Shown here piece after piece: positions 55,785-64,000 of a stretch of 64,000 bases of DNA. Each line of letters begins with the position of its first letter. Position 1 is the first letter of the stretch. The notes under the pieces were generated by a model. It searched no databases. It was not told the origin of the DNA and saw nothing but the letters and a program-made list of their open reading frames with translations. Position numbers and translations under genes: made by a program. Source of the stretch: Chitinophaga sp. XS-30. Its GTDB lineage: Bacteria > Bacteroidota > Bacteroidia > Chitinophagales > Chitinophagaceae. The stretch is from assembly GCF_008086345.1 (NCBI RefSeq), contig NZ_CP043006.1, positions 5,578,032-5,642,031 of the forward strand, given 5' to 3'.

Positions 55785-55970
55785 TTATGCATTTACTTCT
55801 TCCACTTTTACCAGGTGGTTCACGGCGCGCACCATACCCAGTACCTGGGGGGTCGCTTCTACTTCTACGGAAGCATTCATCTTCTTCAGACCAAGGGCCT
55901 TCAGCGTCAGTTTCTGCTTTTCCGGACGATCGATACCGCTTTTTACCTGAGTGACTTTAATCTTTGCCAT
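55785..55970 (-). CDS. rpmD: 50S ribosomal protein L30
   Basis: 61 residues, the short bacterial L30: MAKIKVTQVKSGIDRPEKQK and GLKKMNASVEVEATPQVLGM. Placed between rpsE and rplO as usual. Confidence 0.95.
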   Translation of the reverse strand: MAKIKVTQVKSGIDRPEKQKLTLKALGLKKMNASVEVEATPQVLGMVRAVNHLVKVEEVNA

Positions 55971-56046
55971 TTTGCTTTATATATTTCCAATTAGGAATAC
56001 CGTGCCCCGGCGCGAAGCACCGGAACGGGGATTTGGAACCAGGTGC

Positions 56047-56565
56047 TTAACCGTTGAATACTTTCTTCATAGACACGCTGCGTGTCCTTGCGATCTGGAT
56101 CGGCTCGCGCAACATGCCCAAAGCTTTGAATGTAGCTTTAACCACGTTGTGCGGGTTAGCGGAACCCAGGGATTTTGCCAGCACGTCGGTGATACCGGCG
56201 CTTTCCAGCACTGCGCGCATGGAACCACCAGCGATCACACCGGTACCATGAGCAGCCGGTTTGATCAGCACCTTGGCTGCACCTTCCTTGGCCAGCTGGT
56301 CGTGAGGAATAGTACCTTGATGAACAGGAACCTTGATCAGGTTCTTCTTGGCATCATCGATACCTTTGGTAATGGCTTCCTGCACTTCCTTGGCTTTACC
56401 CAGGCCGTGACCAACGACGCCGTTTTCATTACCTACCACAACCAGAGCGGAGAAACTGAAGGTACGTCCGCCTTTGGTAGTTTTGGTAACCCTGTTGATC
56501 GTTACAACCTTTTCTTTCAGTTCCAGATCACCAGCTTTTACTTTATTGAATGAATTCTTTGCCAT
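56047..56565 (-). CDS. rpsE: 30S ribosomal protein S5
   Basis: 172 residues; [20 protein letters not shown] and [20 protein letters not shown] mark the S5 domain, with [21 protein letters not shown] in the C-terminal half. Translational fidelity at the decoding centre. The gap to rpmD holds the small CCGG/CCGG repeat. Confidence 0.97.
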   Translation of the reverse strand: MAKNSFNKVKAGDLELKEKVVTINRVTKTTKGGRTFSFSALVVVGNENGVVGHGLGKAKEVQEAITKGIDDAKKNLIKVPVHQGTIPHDQLAKEGAAKVLIKPAAHGTGVIAGGSMRAVLESAGITDVLAKSLGSANPHNVVKATFKALGMLREPIQIARTRSVSMKKVFNG

Positions 56566-56620
56566 TTTTATTTAATAAGAATTACGATATCAGATTGTTT
56601 ATATGCCCAATCCCCCGGGA

Positions 56621-56974
56621 TCAGAATTGCAGTCCGCCTTCGCGTGCGCCATCGGCAGCTGCTTTTACGCGGCCGTGGTACAGGTAACCACTTCTGTCGA
56701 ATACGCAGGTAGTGATGCCCAGCGCGGCGGCCTTCACAGCCAGCGCTGCACCTACGAGCTTTGATTTCTCGCTCTTGGTACCTTGCTGCGCTGCAATATC
56801 CTTCTGACGGGAAGAAGCGGAGGCCAGGGTGGTGCCATTGGTATCGTCAATCAGTTGCACATAGATGTCACCATTGCTGCGATATACGGCCAGCCTTGGT
56901 TTTTGTGCAGTTCCGCTGATCTTTTTACGGATACGGAAGCGGATATTCTGTCTTCTGTCTGTTCTTGTACTCAT
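56621..56974 (-). CDS. rplR: 50S ribosomal protein L18
   Basis: 117 residues; [20 protein letters not shown] and [26 protein letters not shown] are typical. Binds 5S rRNA with L5. Confidence 0.96.
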   Translation of the reverse strand: MSTRTDRRQNIRFRIRKKISGTAQKPRLAVYRSNGDIYVQLIDDTNGTTLASASSRQKDIAAQQGTKSEKSKLVGAALAVKAAALGITTCVFDRSGYLYHGRVKAAADGAREGGLQF

Positions 56975-56991
56975 TACTAAGTGTATTTAAG

Positions 56992-57083
56992 GTCCCGATG
57001 CTGCCGGGACTATATTCAGGATAAAGACCCTGTGTTATTTACTAATCCGGTTTCAGTTCAGCCCGGGCCATCAGGCGGCCCGG
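56992..57083. repeat. two hairpins in the rplF-rplR gap
   Basis: GTCCCG/CGGGAC at 56992-57010 and CCGGGCC/GGCCCGG at 57063-57083, both without U-runs, in a 121-bp gap. Confidence 0.55.
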
Positions 57084-57095
57084 AATAACCTGTTA

Positions 57096-57650
57096 TTATT
57101 TACCGGCAGATTTACCTGCTTTCTTGCGTACCACTTCATCGCTGTAGCGAACACCTTTACCTTTGTACGGCTCCGGTTTGCGCAGGCTGCGGATCTTGGC
57201 GGCTACCTGGCCGAGCAGCTGGTTGTCGATACCTTCCAGCATGATCTTCGGATTCTGGCCTTTTTCAGTAACCGTGGCTACTTTCAGCTCTTTGGGCACT
57301 TCGAAGATGATGTTGTGCGAATATCCCAAAGATAAGTCCAGCAACTGCCCCTGGTTCGCAGCCTTGTAACCTACACCTACGAGCTCAAGCTGTTTTTTGA
57401 ACCCCTCGGTCACACCGGTCACCATATTTGCTATCAATGCGCGGTACAGACCGTGCATGGCGCGATGGCGGATCTGGTCGGTAGGGCGGCTGACAATCAG
57501 TTCACCATCCTTTGTTTCCACTTTGATATCGCGGTCGATCATCTGTTTCAGTTCACCCTTGGGGCCCTTTACCGTGATCTCGTTAGCCGGGGATACGCTG
57601 ATGGTAACACCGCTGGCCAATTTAATAGGAGCTCTTCCTATACGTGACAT
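57096..57650 (-). CDS. rplF: 50S ribosomal protein L6
   Basis: 184 residues; MSRIGRAPIKLASGVTISVS and the C-terminal IRSLRKPEPYKGKGVRYSDE are the L6 signature. Two tandem alpha-beta domains near the sarcin-ricin loop. Confidence 0.97.
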   Translation of the reverse strand: MSRIGRAPIKLASGVTISVSPANEITVKGPKGELKQMIDRDIKVETKDGELIVSRPTDQIRHRAMHGLYRALIANMVTGVTEGFKKQLELVGVGYKAANQGQLLDLSLGYSHNIIFEVPKELKVATVTEKGQNPKIMLEGIDNQLLGQVAAKIRSLRKPEPYKGKGVRYSDEVVRKKAGKSAGK

Positions 57651-57730
57651 AATCAGTCAGTTTAATTGTTGTGATTCCGGTACTCCGTGTTCAGCGCCGT
57701 ATAGAACGCTTAATTGTCAGATATACCATA

Positions 57731-57755
57731 ATCCCGCCTTTATGCAAGGCGGGAT
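57731..57755. repeat. intercistronic hairpin rpsH-rplF
   Basis: ATCCCGCCTT (57731-57740), loop TATGC, AAGGCGGGAT (57746-57755), 10 bases after the rpsH stop in the minus direction. Confidence 0.6.
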
Positions 57756-57764
57756 AAAAATTTA

Positions 57765-58163
57765 TTAATAAACGAAGCAAACTACTTCGCCACCTACATT
57801 CTGCACTTTAGCTTCCTTATCGGTCATTACACCTTTGGAAGTGGAGATGATAGCGATGCCCAAACCGTTCTTCACGCGGGGGAATCCGTCAGGCCTTGAA
57901 TACTGGCGCAGACCGGGACGGCTGATGCGCTGCAGGTCCTGGATGGCCGGTACCTTTGTTTGCGGATCGTATTTCAACGCTATCTTGATGAGGCCCTGTT
58001 TCTTGTCCTCTTCGAATTTGTACTTCAGGATATAACCTTTGTCGTACAAGATCTCGGTAATGCGTTTCTTCAGTTTTGAAGCGGGGATTTCCACGATCCT
58101 GTGATTTGCCATCTGGGCGTTACGGATGCGTGTTAAAAAATCTGCTATTGGATCAGTAACCAT
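57765..58163 (-). CDS. rpsH: 30S ribosomal protein S8
   Basis: 132 residues; [20 protein letters not shown] and the C-terminal [19 protein letters not shown] are conserved. Primary binder of 16S helix 21; in E. coli it also represses the spc operon. Confidence 0.97.
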   Translation of the reverse strand: MVTDPIADFLTRIRNAQMANHRIVEIPASKLKKRITEILYDKGYILKYKFEEDKKQGLIKIALKYDPQTKVPAIQDLQRISRPGLRQYSRPDGFPRVKNGLGIAIISTSKGVMTDKEAKVQNVGGEVVCFVY

Positions 58164-58252
58164 TGTTTAAAAAAATTTGCTAAATGAGTACAATGCGATA
58201 TCCAATCGATATAGAAAGGAATCAATTAAATGTCTGCCTGCCGGACCTGTTC

Positions 58253-58522
58253 TTACCAGCTGGCTTTTCTTACACCAGGGATCTTGCCTGCCAGTGCCAT
58301 GTCGCGGAACATGTTACGGCACATGCCGAACTGACGGATATATCCTTTAGGACGACCGGACAGTTGACATCTGTTATGCAGGCGAACGGGAGAAGCGTTC
58401 TTGGGCAGTTTGTCCAGTTCAGCATAGTTGCCTTCTGCTTTCAGCGCAGCGCGCTTTTCAGCAAATTTGGCTACCATGGCTTCTCTCTTTCTTTGTCTGG
58501 CTTTTACGGATTCTTTTGCCAT
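58253..58522 (-). CDS. rpsN: 30S ribosomal protein S14, zinc-free long form
   Basis: 89 residues. [39 protein letters not shown] and [11 protein letters not shown]. The CxxC-X-CxxC zinc set of the short form is missing, so this is the C- type. Confidence 0.97.
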   Translation of the reverse strand: MAKESVKARQRKREAMVAKFAEKRAALKAEGNYAELDKLPKNASPVRLHNRCQLSGRPKGYIRQFGMCRNMFRDMALAGKIPGVRKASW

Positions 58523-58543
58523 AATTGATGATAGATATTAATA

Positions 58544-59116
58544 TTAGTTTTCTTTTCTGATATTCTTGAAAGGCATGCCCATTTCCTTCAGCAACTCATA
58601 AGCCTCTTCATTGGTAGAGGCGGTGGTTACGAAAGTGATATCCATACCGGTGATGCGGGTCACTTTATCGATATCGATCTCCGGGAAGATGATCTGCTCT
58701 GTAACGCCCAGGGTATAGTTGCCACGGCCGTCGAAAGCTTTTTCACTGATGCCTTTGAAGTCACGCACACGGGGCAGGGATACGGAGATCAGCCTGTCCA
58801 GGAACTCGTACATGTTCACGCCACGCAGGGTCACACGCGCACCGATGGGCATGTTCTTACGCAGTTTGAAGTTGGAGATATCCTTCTTTGACATGGTGGC
58901 AATAGCTTTCTGACCGGCAATACGGGTCATTTCGTCTACTGCGATATCCACCAGCTTTTTATCACCAACCGCACCGTTGATGCCCTGGTTCAGGCAAATT
59001 TTGGTGAGGCGGGGCACCTGCATGGTGCTTTTATAGTTGAATTTCTTTTGCAAAGCAGCCACCACTTCATTGCGGTATTTGGATTGCAGTCTGGGTTGAT
59101 ATGTTGTGTTTGCCAT
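58544..59116 (-). CDS. rplE: 50S ribosomal protein L5
   Basis: 190 residues; [40 protein letters not shown] and the C-terminal [20 protein letters not shown] are typical. Binds 5S rRNA and the P-site tRNA. Its start codon overlaps the rplX stop by one base (TAATG), so translation is coupled. Confidence 0.97.
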   Translation of the reverse strand: MANTTYQPRLQSKYRNEVVAALQKKFNYKSTMQVPRLTKICLNQGINGAVGDKKLVDIAVDEMTRIAGQKAIATMSKKDISNFKLRKNMPIGARVTLRGVNMYEFLDRLISVSLPRVRDFKGISEKAFDGRGNYTLGVTEQIIFPEIDIDKVTRITGMDITFVTTASTNEEAYELLKEMGMPFKNIRKEN

Positions 59117-59454
59117 TATTTGATTACCTCCCCTGATTTTTTAGCGATACGAACTACTTTACCGTTTTCTCTCTGGCGTCCTACGCGCGTAGCTTTGCCA
59201 GCCTTTGCATCCCACAACATCACGTTGGAGATAGCGATAGGCGCTTCCTGCTTGACAATACCGCCTTTGGTATTCTGGGCAGAAGGTTTGGTGTGCTTGG
59301 TGATGATATTAACGCCTTCCACTAATACACGGGACTTGTCGATAATCACCTCCAATACCTTGCGGGGCTTGGTCCGGTCTTTGTCATCACCGGCAATTAC
59401 CACAACCAGGTCGCCTTTCTTAATGTTGAACTTAGGCTTAAATCTAGTTTTCAT
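59116..59454 (-). CDS. rplX: 50S ribosomal protein L24
   Basis: 112 residues; [21 protein letters not shown] is the KOW motif, and the middle part matches L24 ([20 protein letters not shown]). Assembly initiator of 50S. A 205-bp gap upstream carries a promoter-like box and hairpin. Confidence 0.97.
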   Translation of the reverse strand: MKTRFKPKFNIKKGDLVVVIAGDDKDRTKPRKVLEVIIDKSRVLVEGVNIITKHTKPSAQNTKGGIVKQEAPIAISNVMLWDAKAGKATRVGRQRENGKVVRIAKKSGEVIK

Positions 59455-59475
59455 CTGTTTGTTTATTTAAAACGC

Positions 59476-59498
59476 CAAGCGAAAACCCTTTTCGCTTG
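59476..59498 (-). promoter_or_regulatory. leader hairpin ahead of rplX
   Basis: CAAGCGAAAA (59476-59485), loop CCC, TTTTCGCTTG (59489-59498), inside the leader that would follow the promoter at 59532-59539. Confidence 0.5.
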
Positions 59499-59531
59499 AT
59501 TATTATTTTATGTCGTTTTTAAAACGGGCTG

Positions 59532-59562
59532 CAAAGATACGCTTAAAAAGCAAAAAACTAAA
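59532..59562 (-). promoter_or_regulatory. internal spc-operon promoter ahead of rplX
   Basis: Minus-strand TTTA (59562-59559), 19 nt, TATCTTTG (59539-59532) followed by CAGCC, in the largest gap between ribosomal genes here. It would give a leader of about 70 bases before rplX. Confidence 0.45.
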
Positions 59563-59659
59563 AAGTAAATATTGAAAGGCGTTTCCGGTTACTTTTCATC
59601 TCCATCACTCCTTTCAATTATCTAATTTCTTAATCTTTTACTTCTTACGTTTCACTACC

Positions 59660-60028
59660 TTAAAGCACTTCAGGTGCCAGGGAGATGATCTTCATGTATC
59701 CTTTATCGCGAAGCTCACGGGCAACCGGACCGAAAATACGGGTACCGCGGGGCTCATCAGCGTTATTCAGCAATACAACGGCATTGTCATCGAAGCGGAT
59801 GTAAGAACCGTCACGGCGACGGAGTTTCTTCTTTGTTCTTACAATAACAGCTTTGGTTACCGTACCTTTCTTCATACCACCACCGGGGATGGCATCTTTC
59901 ACCGTCACCACAATCTTGTCGCCCACACCTGCATAGTCCTGGCCGGAGTTACCGAGTACGCGGATGCAGAGCACTTCCTTGGCACCACTGTTATCAGCTA
60001 CGTTCAGCCTTGATTCTTGTTGTATCAT
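59660..60028 (-). CDS. rplN: 50S ribosomal protein L14
   Basis: 122 residues starting [20 protein letters not shown] with [20 protein letters not shown]. Contacts 16S at bridge B5/B8. First gene of the classical spc operon in E. coli; here it is joined with rpsQ upstream. Confidence 0.97.
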   Translation of the reverse strand: MIQQESRLNVADNSGAKEVLCIRVLGNSGQDYAGVGDKIVVTVKDAIPGGGMKKGTVTKAVIVRTKKKLRRRDGSYIRFDDNAVVLLNNADEPRGTRIFGPVARELRDKGYMKIISLAPEVL

Positions 60029-60104
60029 CGTAATACGTTTGTTAATTGTTTTAGCAGCGGCTGCAGGTCATTATAATTACCGGCAGCTTGAAACAAATGA
60101 ATAA

Positions 60105-60362
60105 TTACTTTACTTTTTCGATCACTTCCACCATACGCCAGCATTTGTTTTTGCTCAGGGGGCGTGTTTCCATGATCCTTACGGTATCACCAATGCTGCA
60201 CTCGTTCTTTTCATCGTGTGCCATGAACTTGGTGGTCTTTTTTACGAACTTACCATAGATCGGGTGTTTCACCTTACGTTCAACGTTTACGGTAACTGTC
60301 TTATCCATTTTATTGCTGGATACGACGCCGATCCTGATTTTTCTTAATTTTCTTTCGGTCAT
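60105..60362 (-). CDS. rpsQ: 30S ribosomal protein S17
   Basis: 85 residues; [20 protein letters not shown] and the C-terminal [18 protein letters not shown] are typical. OB-fold primary 16S binder. Confidence 0.97.
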   Translation of the reverse strand: MTERKLRKIRIGVVSSNKMDKTVTVNVERKVKHPIYGKFVKKTTKFMAHDEKNECSIGDTVRIMETRPLSKNKCWRMVEVIEKVK

Positions 60363-60385
60363 TTTGAAAGTTATTTTACTTCCGG

Positions 60386-60402
60386 GCCTCCGGACCGGAG
60401 GC
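60386..60402. repeat. intercistronic hairpin rpmC-rpsQ
   Basis: GCCTCCGG (60386-60393) and CCGGAGGC (60395-60402) form a stem with effective loop GGACC in the gap before rpsQ. Confidence 0.5.
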
Positions 60403-60465
60403 TATTGAATTGTTTATTGAATTGCTGGCGACAGCTTCATTACGCTCCCTTTCCTTGTTGAGGGA

Positions 60466-60666
60466 TCAGAATCCCAGCTCTCTTTTGCGCAGTTCAGTCT
60501 GAATGCGGGCGATCTCCCTTCTCATGAAGCGGATGCTCATGGGATTTTCGATCGGTGTTACCGCGTGGCTGAACGTGATCTTTTTCAGGCGCAGTTGCTC
60601 TTCAGACAGTTTGTCTTTGAGATCCTGATCATTCAGGCCTTTAAGATCCAGTTTTGCTTTAGGCAT
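60466..60666 (-). CDS. rpmC: 50S ribosomal protein L29
   Basis: 66 residues, all helical: LNDQDLKDKLSEEQLRLKKI and RFMRREIARIQTELRKREL. Sits next to the peptide exit with L23. Confidence 0.96.
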   Translation of the reverse strand: MPKAKLDLKGLNDQDLKDKLSEEQLRLKKITFSHAVTPIENPMSIRFMRREIARIQTELRKRELGF

Positions 60667-60720
60667 TTGTTTAAGTTTTGTTCTGGTTATCAGGTTTTGT
60701 TAAATTCCGCGAAGCGGCTG

Positions 60721-61140
60721 TTAAGCAACGTAATCGCGGCGCACTATGAATTTCACCTTGATCGGCAGTTTCTGTGCGGCCAGTTCCATAGCTTCTTTGG
60801 CTACTTGCATGGATACACCGTCTGCTTCGAACAGGATGCGACCGGGCTTTACAACGGCTGCCCAATGGTCTGGAGCACCTTTACCTTTACCCATCCTCAC
60901 TTCCAACGGCTTAGCAGTGATCGGTTTGTCGGGGAAAATACGGATCCACACGTTACCTTCACGCTTCATATGCCTGGTCAGCGCCACCCGTGCAGCTTCT
61001 ATCTGACGGTCCGTGATCCACTTAGGTTCCAATGCTTTAAGGCCGAATGAACCGAAAGAAAGGGTTGCGCCTCTCTTTGCGTTACCTTTGATGCGGCCTT
61101 TGTGCATCTTCCTGTGTTTCGTTCTCTTGGGCTGTAACAT
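60721..61140 (-). CDS. rplP: 50S ribosomal protein L16
   Basis: 139 residues; [20 protein letters not shown] and [24 protein letters not shown] are diagnostic. Needed for A-site tRNA positioning and 50S maturation. Confidence 0.97.
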   Translation of the reverse strand: MLQPKRTKHRKMHKGRIKGNAKRGATLSFGSFGLKALEPKWITDRQIEAARVALTRHMKREGNVWIRIFPDKPITAKPLEVRMGKGKGAPDHWAAVVKPGRILFEADGVSMQVAKEAMELAAQKLPIKVKFIVRRDYVA

Positions 61141-61192
61141 CGTTTATGTTGTTAAAAAGTTTGTTTAAATGATATTTTCAAGGGCTGAGTGA

Positions 61193-61984
61193 TTATTTAC
61201 GGGGACCACGGTCTCCACCGCCTCTTCTGTCTCCGCCACCACGGTTATCCCTTCTATCTCCACCACGATCGCCACGATGATCACCGCCACGGCCACCGCC
61301 GGTACGTCCTTCACCTTCCTTGCCGGAAACGGCGTTCGGGTTCAGATCACGTTTACCCAGCACTTCACCTTTACAGATCCACACCTTGATACCGATCTTG
61401 CCGTAAACGGTCAATGCGAACAGGGATGCGTAATCGATATCCATACGGTAAGTATGCAGGGGCACACGGCCTTGTTTCATTTCCTCTGAACGGGCGATCT
61501 CGGCACCACCCAAACGGCCGCCTACTTTCACCTTGATCCCTTCCGCACCCATACGCAGCGCGGTAGCGATCGCCATCTTGATCGCACGTTTATAGTTGAT
61601 ACGGCTTTCGATCTGCTTTGCGATCGTTTCCGCAACGATAGTGGCATCTATTTCCGGACGGCGGATCTCCAGGATATTGATCTGTACATCCTCCTTACCG
61701 GTCAGCTTCTTCAGTTCTTCCTTGATGCGATCCACTTCGTTACCGCCTTTACCTATGATGATACCAGGTTTGGAGGTATGAATGGTAATGATGAGCTTAC
61801 CGAGCGTCCTTTCGATCACTACACGTGAAATGCCGCCTTTGTTGATACGTGCATTCAGGTAAGTCCTGATCTTGTTATCCTCGATCAGCTTGGCTGCATA
61901 GTCTTTCTTGCTGCCATACCAATTAGAGTCCCATCCTCTGATGATACCTAACCTGTTACCAATAGGATTTGTTTTCTGACCCAT
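61193..61984 (-). CDS. rpsC: 30S ribosomal protein S3 with RGG-rich tail
   Basis: 263 residues. Core S3 with KH domain ([20 protein letters not shown]) and the S3 C-terminal domain up to about residue 215, then a Gly/Arg/Asp-rich extension (about 217-263, with repeats such as [14 protein letters not shown]) longer than in E. coli. Entry channel of mRNA; the extension may bind RNA. Confidence 0.97.
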   Translation of the reverse strand: MGQKTNPIGNRLGIIRGWDSNWYGSKKDYAAKLIEDNKIRTYLNARINKGGISRVVIERTLGKLIITIHTSKPGIIIGKGGNEVDRIKEELKKLTGKEDVQINILEIRRPEIDATIVAETIAKQIESRINYKRAIKMAIATALRMGAEGIKVKVGGRLGGAEIARSEEMKQGRVPLHTYRMDIDYASLFALTVYGKIGIKVWICKGEVLGKRDLNPNAVSGKEGEGRTGGGRGGDHRGDRGGDRRDNRGGGDRRGGGDRGPRK

Positions 61985-62041
61985 GTTCTGGTTTTATTTG
62001 TCTATGAGTTTAAATATATTTTTTTCCTGCAGTTCGTTCGT

Positions 62042-62401
62042 TTATTGCTGAGGGGCTTCAGTGCGGCCATCTACAACAATGGTGACGTGATTGCTTCTTT
62101 TGCGCACACGGTAACCTCTACCTTGCGGAGCAGGGCGCATCCTTTTGAGAACACGGCCGCCGTCTACAAAAACGGTTTTGACGAACAGGTTGGCATCTTC
62201 TACCCTGGCTCCTTCGTTCTTCACTTTCCAGTTAGCCACTGCGGAGAGCAGCAATTTCTCCAGCGGAGTGCTCGGGTGTTTGGGATGGAATTTCAAAATA
62301 TTCAAAGCTTTCTCTACTTCCATGCCGCGGATCAGGTCTGCAAGCAAACGCATTTTGCGGGTGGAGGTAGGATTATTGTTCAGCTTAGCTACTGCTTCCA
62401 T
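62042..62401 (-). CDS. rplV: 50S ribosomal protein L22
   Basis: 119 residues; [20 protein letters not shown] and the beta hairpin end [20 protein letters not shown] reach into the exit tunnel. Follows rpsS after a 117-bp gap with an AGTTTCC/GGAAACT pair. Confidence 0.97.
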   Translation of the reverse strand: MEAVAKLNNNPTSTRKMRLLADLIRGMEVEKALNILKFHPKHPSTPLEKLLLSAVANWKVKNEGARVEDANLFVKTVFVDGGRVLKRMRPAPQGRGYRVRKRSNHVTIVVDGRTEAPQQ

Positions 62402-62518
62402 TGTTATTTGTTTCTGTGTTATATAAGTTTCTTGTTACAGTTTCCGGTCCTGCTGTTTCCAACGTACTTCCGATGTTCTCTTTCCTGAACCGAAAACGGG
62501 AAACTTTAAAACGGATGA

Positions 62519-62785
62519 CTACATTTTCTTGTTAGCGTGTCCTTTAAAGTTACGGGTAGGTGCAAACTCTCCCAGTTTGTGACCCACCATGAACTCGGTT
62601 ACGTAAACCGGGATGAACTTGTTACCGTTATGCACAGCAAAAGTATGGCCCACAAAGTCGGGAGTAATGGTAGAGCGGCGGCTCCAGGTTTTGATAACCG
62701 TACGCTTGGTGCCCTCATTCTGTTTTTCTACCTTCTTCTCTAATTTGAAGTCTACGTAAGGACCTTTTTTAATGGAACGACCCAT
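62519..62785 (-). CDS. rpsS: 30S ribosomal protein S19
   Basis: 88 residues; [20 protein letters not shown] and the C-terminal [17 protein letters not shown] are conserved. Head of the small subunit with S13. Confidence 0.97.
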   Translation of the reverse strand: MGRSIKKGPYVDFKLEKKVEKQNEGTKRTVIKTWSRRSTITPDFVGHTFAVHNGNKFIPVYVTEFMVGHKLGEFAPTRNFKGHANKKM

Positions 62786-62846
62786 ATTCTTGTTTATTTA
62801 AGATTTCAACCCCGGTATCAACGGGAAAGAAACTTGTTAAGCGTTA

Positions 62847-63680
62847 TTATATTTTCTTACCGTTTTTCCGCGTAATGATCAGTTTATCCGAGCTCTTATG
62901 CGATTTCCTGGTTTTCAGACCTTTCGCATATTTGCCAGTTCTTGATCTCGGGTGACCACCGGAAGAACGGCCTTCACCACCACCCATCGGGTGATCTACA
63001 GGGTTCATCGCTACACCGCGGTTGCGGGGGCGAATACCTCTCCAGCGATTGGCTCCGGCCTTACCGATGGACTGCAGTGCGTGATCAGAGTTGGAAATGG
63101 TCCCTACGGTTGCCATACAAGTGCTCAGCACTTTGCGCAATTCGCCGGAGGGCATTTTCAGTACTGCGTATTTTTCTTCCTTGTTGCTCAGCTGTGCATA
63201 GGTACCGGCACTGCGTGCGATAGCGCCGCCTTTACCCGGCTGCAGCTCGATATTATGTACAACAGTACCCAAAGGCATGTTTCTCAGCGGTAATGCATTA
63301 CCCAGTTCAGGCGCAACTTCGGGACCGCTGATAACAGTGGTGCCAACCTGCAGGCCCTGGGGGGCAAGGATGTAACGTTTTTCACCATCTGCATAGCTCA
63401 GCAGGCAGATGAATGCGCTGCGGTTCGGATCGTATTCGATCGTTTTAACCGTAGCCGGGATGTTTATCTTGTCCCGTTTGAAGTCGATGATACGGTATTG
63501 CTTCTTGTGTCCGCCGCCGATATAGCGCATGGACCTTCTACCCTGCACGTTCCTGCCGCCGGTTCTTGGAGCGGGGGCCAGCAGGCCCTTCTCCGGGGTG
63601 TCGGTGGTCAGCTCTGCGAACGCATTGCCGATTTTCCAACGGGTACCGGCTGTCATCGGTTTGTACTTTTTCAGTGCCAT
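62847..63680 (-). CDS. rplB: 50S ribosomal protein L2
   Basis: 277 residues; [20 protein letters not shown], and the catalytic-region [20 protein letters not shown], matching L2. Required for peptidyl transfer centre assembly. Confidence 0.98.
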   Translation of the reverse strand: MALKKYKPMTAGTRWKIGNAFAELTTDTPEKGLLAPAPRTGGRNVQGRRSMRYIGGGHKKQYRIIDFKRDKINIPATVKTIEYDPNRSAFICLLSYADGEKRYILAPQGLQVGTTVISGPEVAPELGNALPLRNMPLGTVVHNIELQPGKGGAIARSAGTYAQLSNKEEKYAVLKMPSGELRKVLSTCMATVGTISNSDHALQSIGKAGANRWRGIRPRNRGVAMNPVDHPMGGGEGRSSGGHPRSRTGKYAKGLKTRKSHKSSDKLIITRKNGKKI

Positions 63681-63769
63681 TTTCTACTTAATTCAAAATG
63701 ATTTAATAGACTATTTATAAGTTGATCTGCATATACATCCAGGTTAACGGCTTACACCGCTAACGGCAC

Positions 63770-64000
63770 TTATATGTTAGCATACAGATCAATGGTTTCT
63801 CCTGCAGCCAGTGTGATCACGGCTTTCTTGTAGGAAGGCTTGCGGCCGGAAATAAAGCCTGCTTTGGTAAAGCGGGTCTTGTTCTTGCCGGGCATCACCT
63901 GTGTATTCACTTCCGCAACGGTTACGCCGTAGAAGTCTTCCACTGCCTTTTTGATCTCCAGTTTGTTGGCTTTCTTGTCAACAATGAAGTAAAAACGGTT
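63770..64000 (-). CDS. rplW: 50S ribosomal protein L23, 5' end outside the window
   Basis: The last 76 residues and the stop TAA (63772-63770) are visible: YFIVDKKANKLEIKKAVEDF and VNTQVMPGKNKTR followed by AGETIDLYAN. Loop and basic residues match L23 at the exit site. The start lies beyond base 64000. Confidence 0.93.
   Translation of the reverse strand, partial: NRFYFIVDKKANKLEIKKAVEDFYGVTVAEVNTQVMPGKNKTRFTKAGFISGRKPSYKKAVITLAAGETIDLYANI

Overview
The window looks like a chromosomal segment from a Bacteroidota of the Chitinophagaceae type (Chitinophaga-like). The evidence is an ECF sigma/FecR pair controlling a SusC/SusD pair, a type III glutamine synthetase, a serine palmitoyltransferase, a fused E1alpha-E1beta 2-oxoacid dehydrogenase, the efp-accB-accC order, -7 promoter boxes of the TAnnTTTG type ahead of many genes, few Shine-Dalgarno sequences, and zinc-free forms of S14 and L36.

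Layout. 1-343: tail of an unknown protein. 396-9568: ECF sigma factor, FecR anti-sigma factor, SusC, SusD, a DUF3823-type lipoprotein and a lipoprotein metallophosphoesterase; no glycoside hydrolase is present. 9634-12977 (minus): a secreted protein, an enoyl-CoA hydratase and a PafA-type phosphatase. 13115-14356: serine palmitoyltransferase. 14430-18294 (minus): an AraC regulator followed by SDR, AHL-lactonase-like MBL protein, NTF2-like protein and EamA exporter, probably one transcription unit. 19095-24519: purL and glnN plus a duplicated helical secreted protein. 24767-27276 (minus): efp-accB-accC. 27437-37164: thioredoxin-like protein, mdh, YceI/MarR, transporters, DedA and YebC. 37248-42712: two enzyme genes interrupted by three single-base homopolymer frameshifts, a CbpA-type DnaJ protein and a small zinc-ribbon ORF. 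43013-44712: DUF1573 protein and an aminotransferase. 44713-45915: a 1.2 kb gene-free region carrying two tandem candidate small RNAs. 45916-48820 (minus): carA and two tandem zinc-ribbon membrane proteins. 48896-64000 (minus): an S10-spc-alpha ribosomal superoperon from rplW (cut by the window end) to rplQ, including secY, map, infA and rpoA.

How the parts relate. The 5' cluster couples a cell-surface signalling unit (sigma, FecR, STN-domain SusC) to import by SusCD and to a surface phosphoesterase; with a PafA-type phosphatase nearby, a phosphate-ester substrate is a reasonable guess. The AraC cluster combines a lactonase with a dehydrogenase and an exporter and resembles a small detoxification or signal-degradation unit. 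The ribosomal superoperon has conventional gene order but carries perfect inverted repeats in many intercistronic gaps and a likely internal promoter with a leader hairpin ahead of rplX.

Most unusual items: the tandem small-RNA candidates at 45.5-45.9 kb, an EF-P without the usual PGK/RG loop tip, the paired zinc-ribbon proteins, and the three clustered frameshifts. No CRISPR array, prophage, transposase, rRNA or tRNA was recognised.
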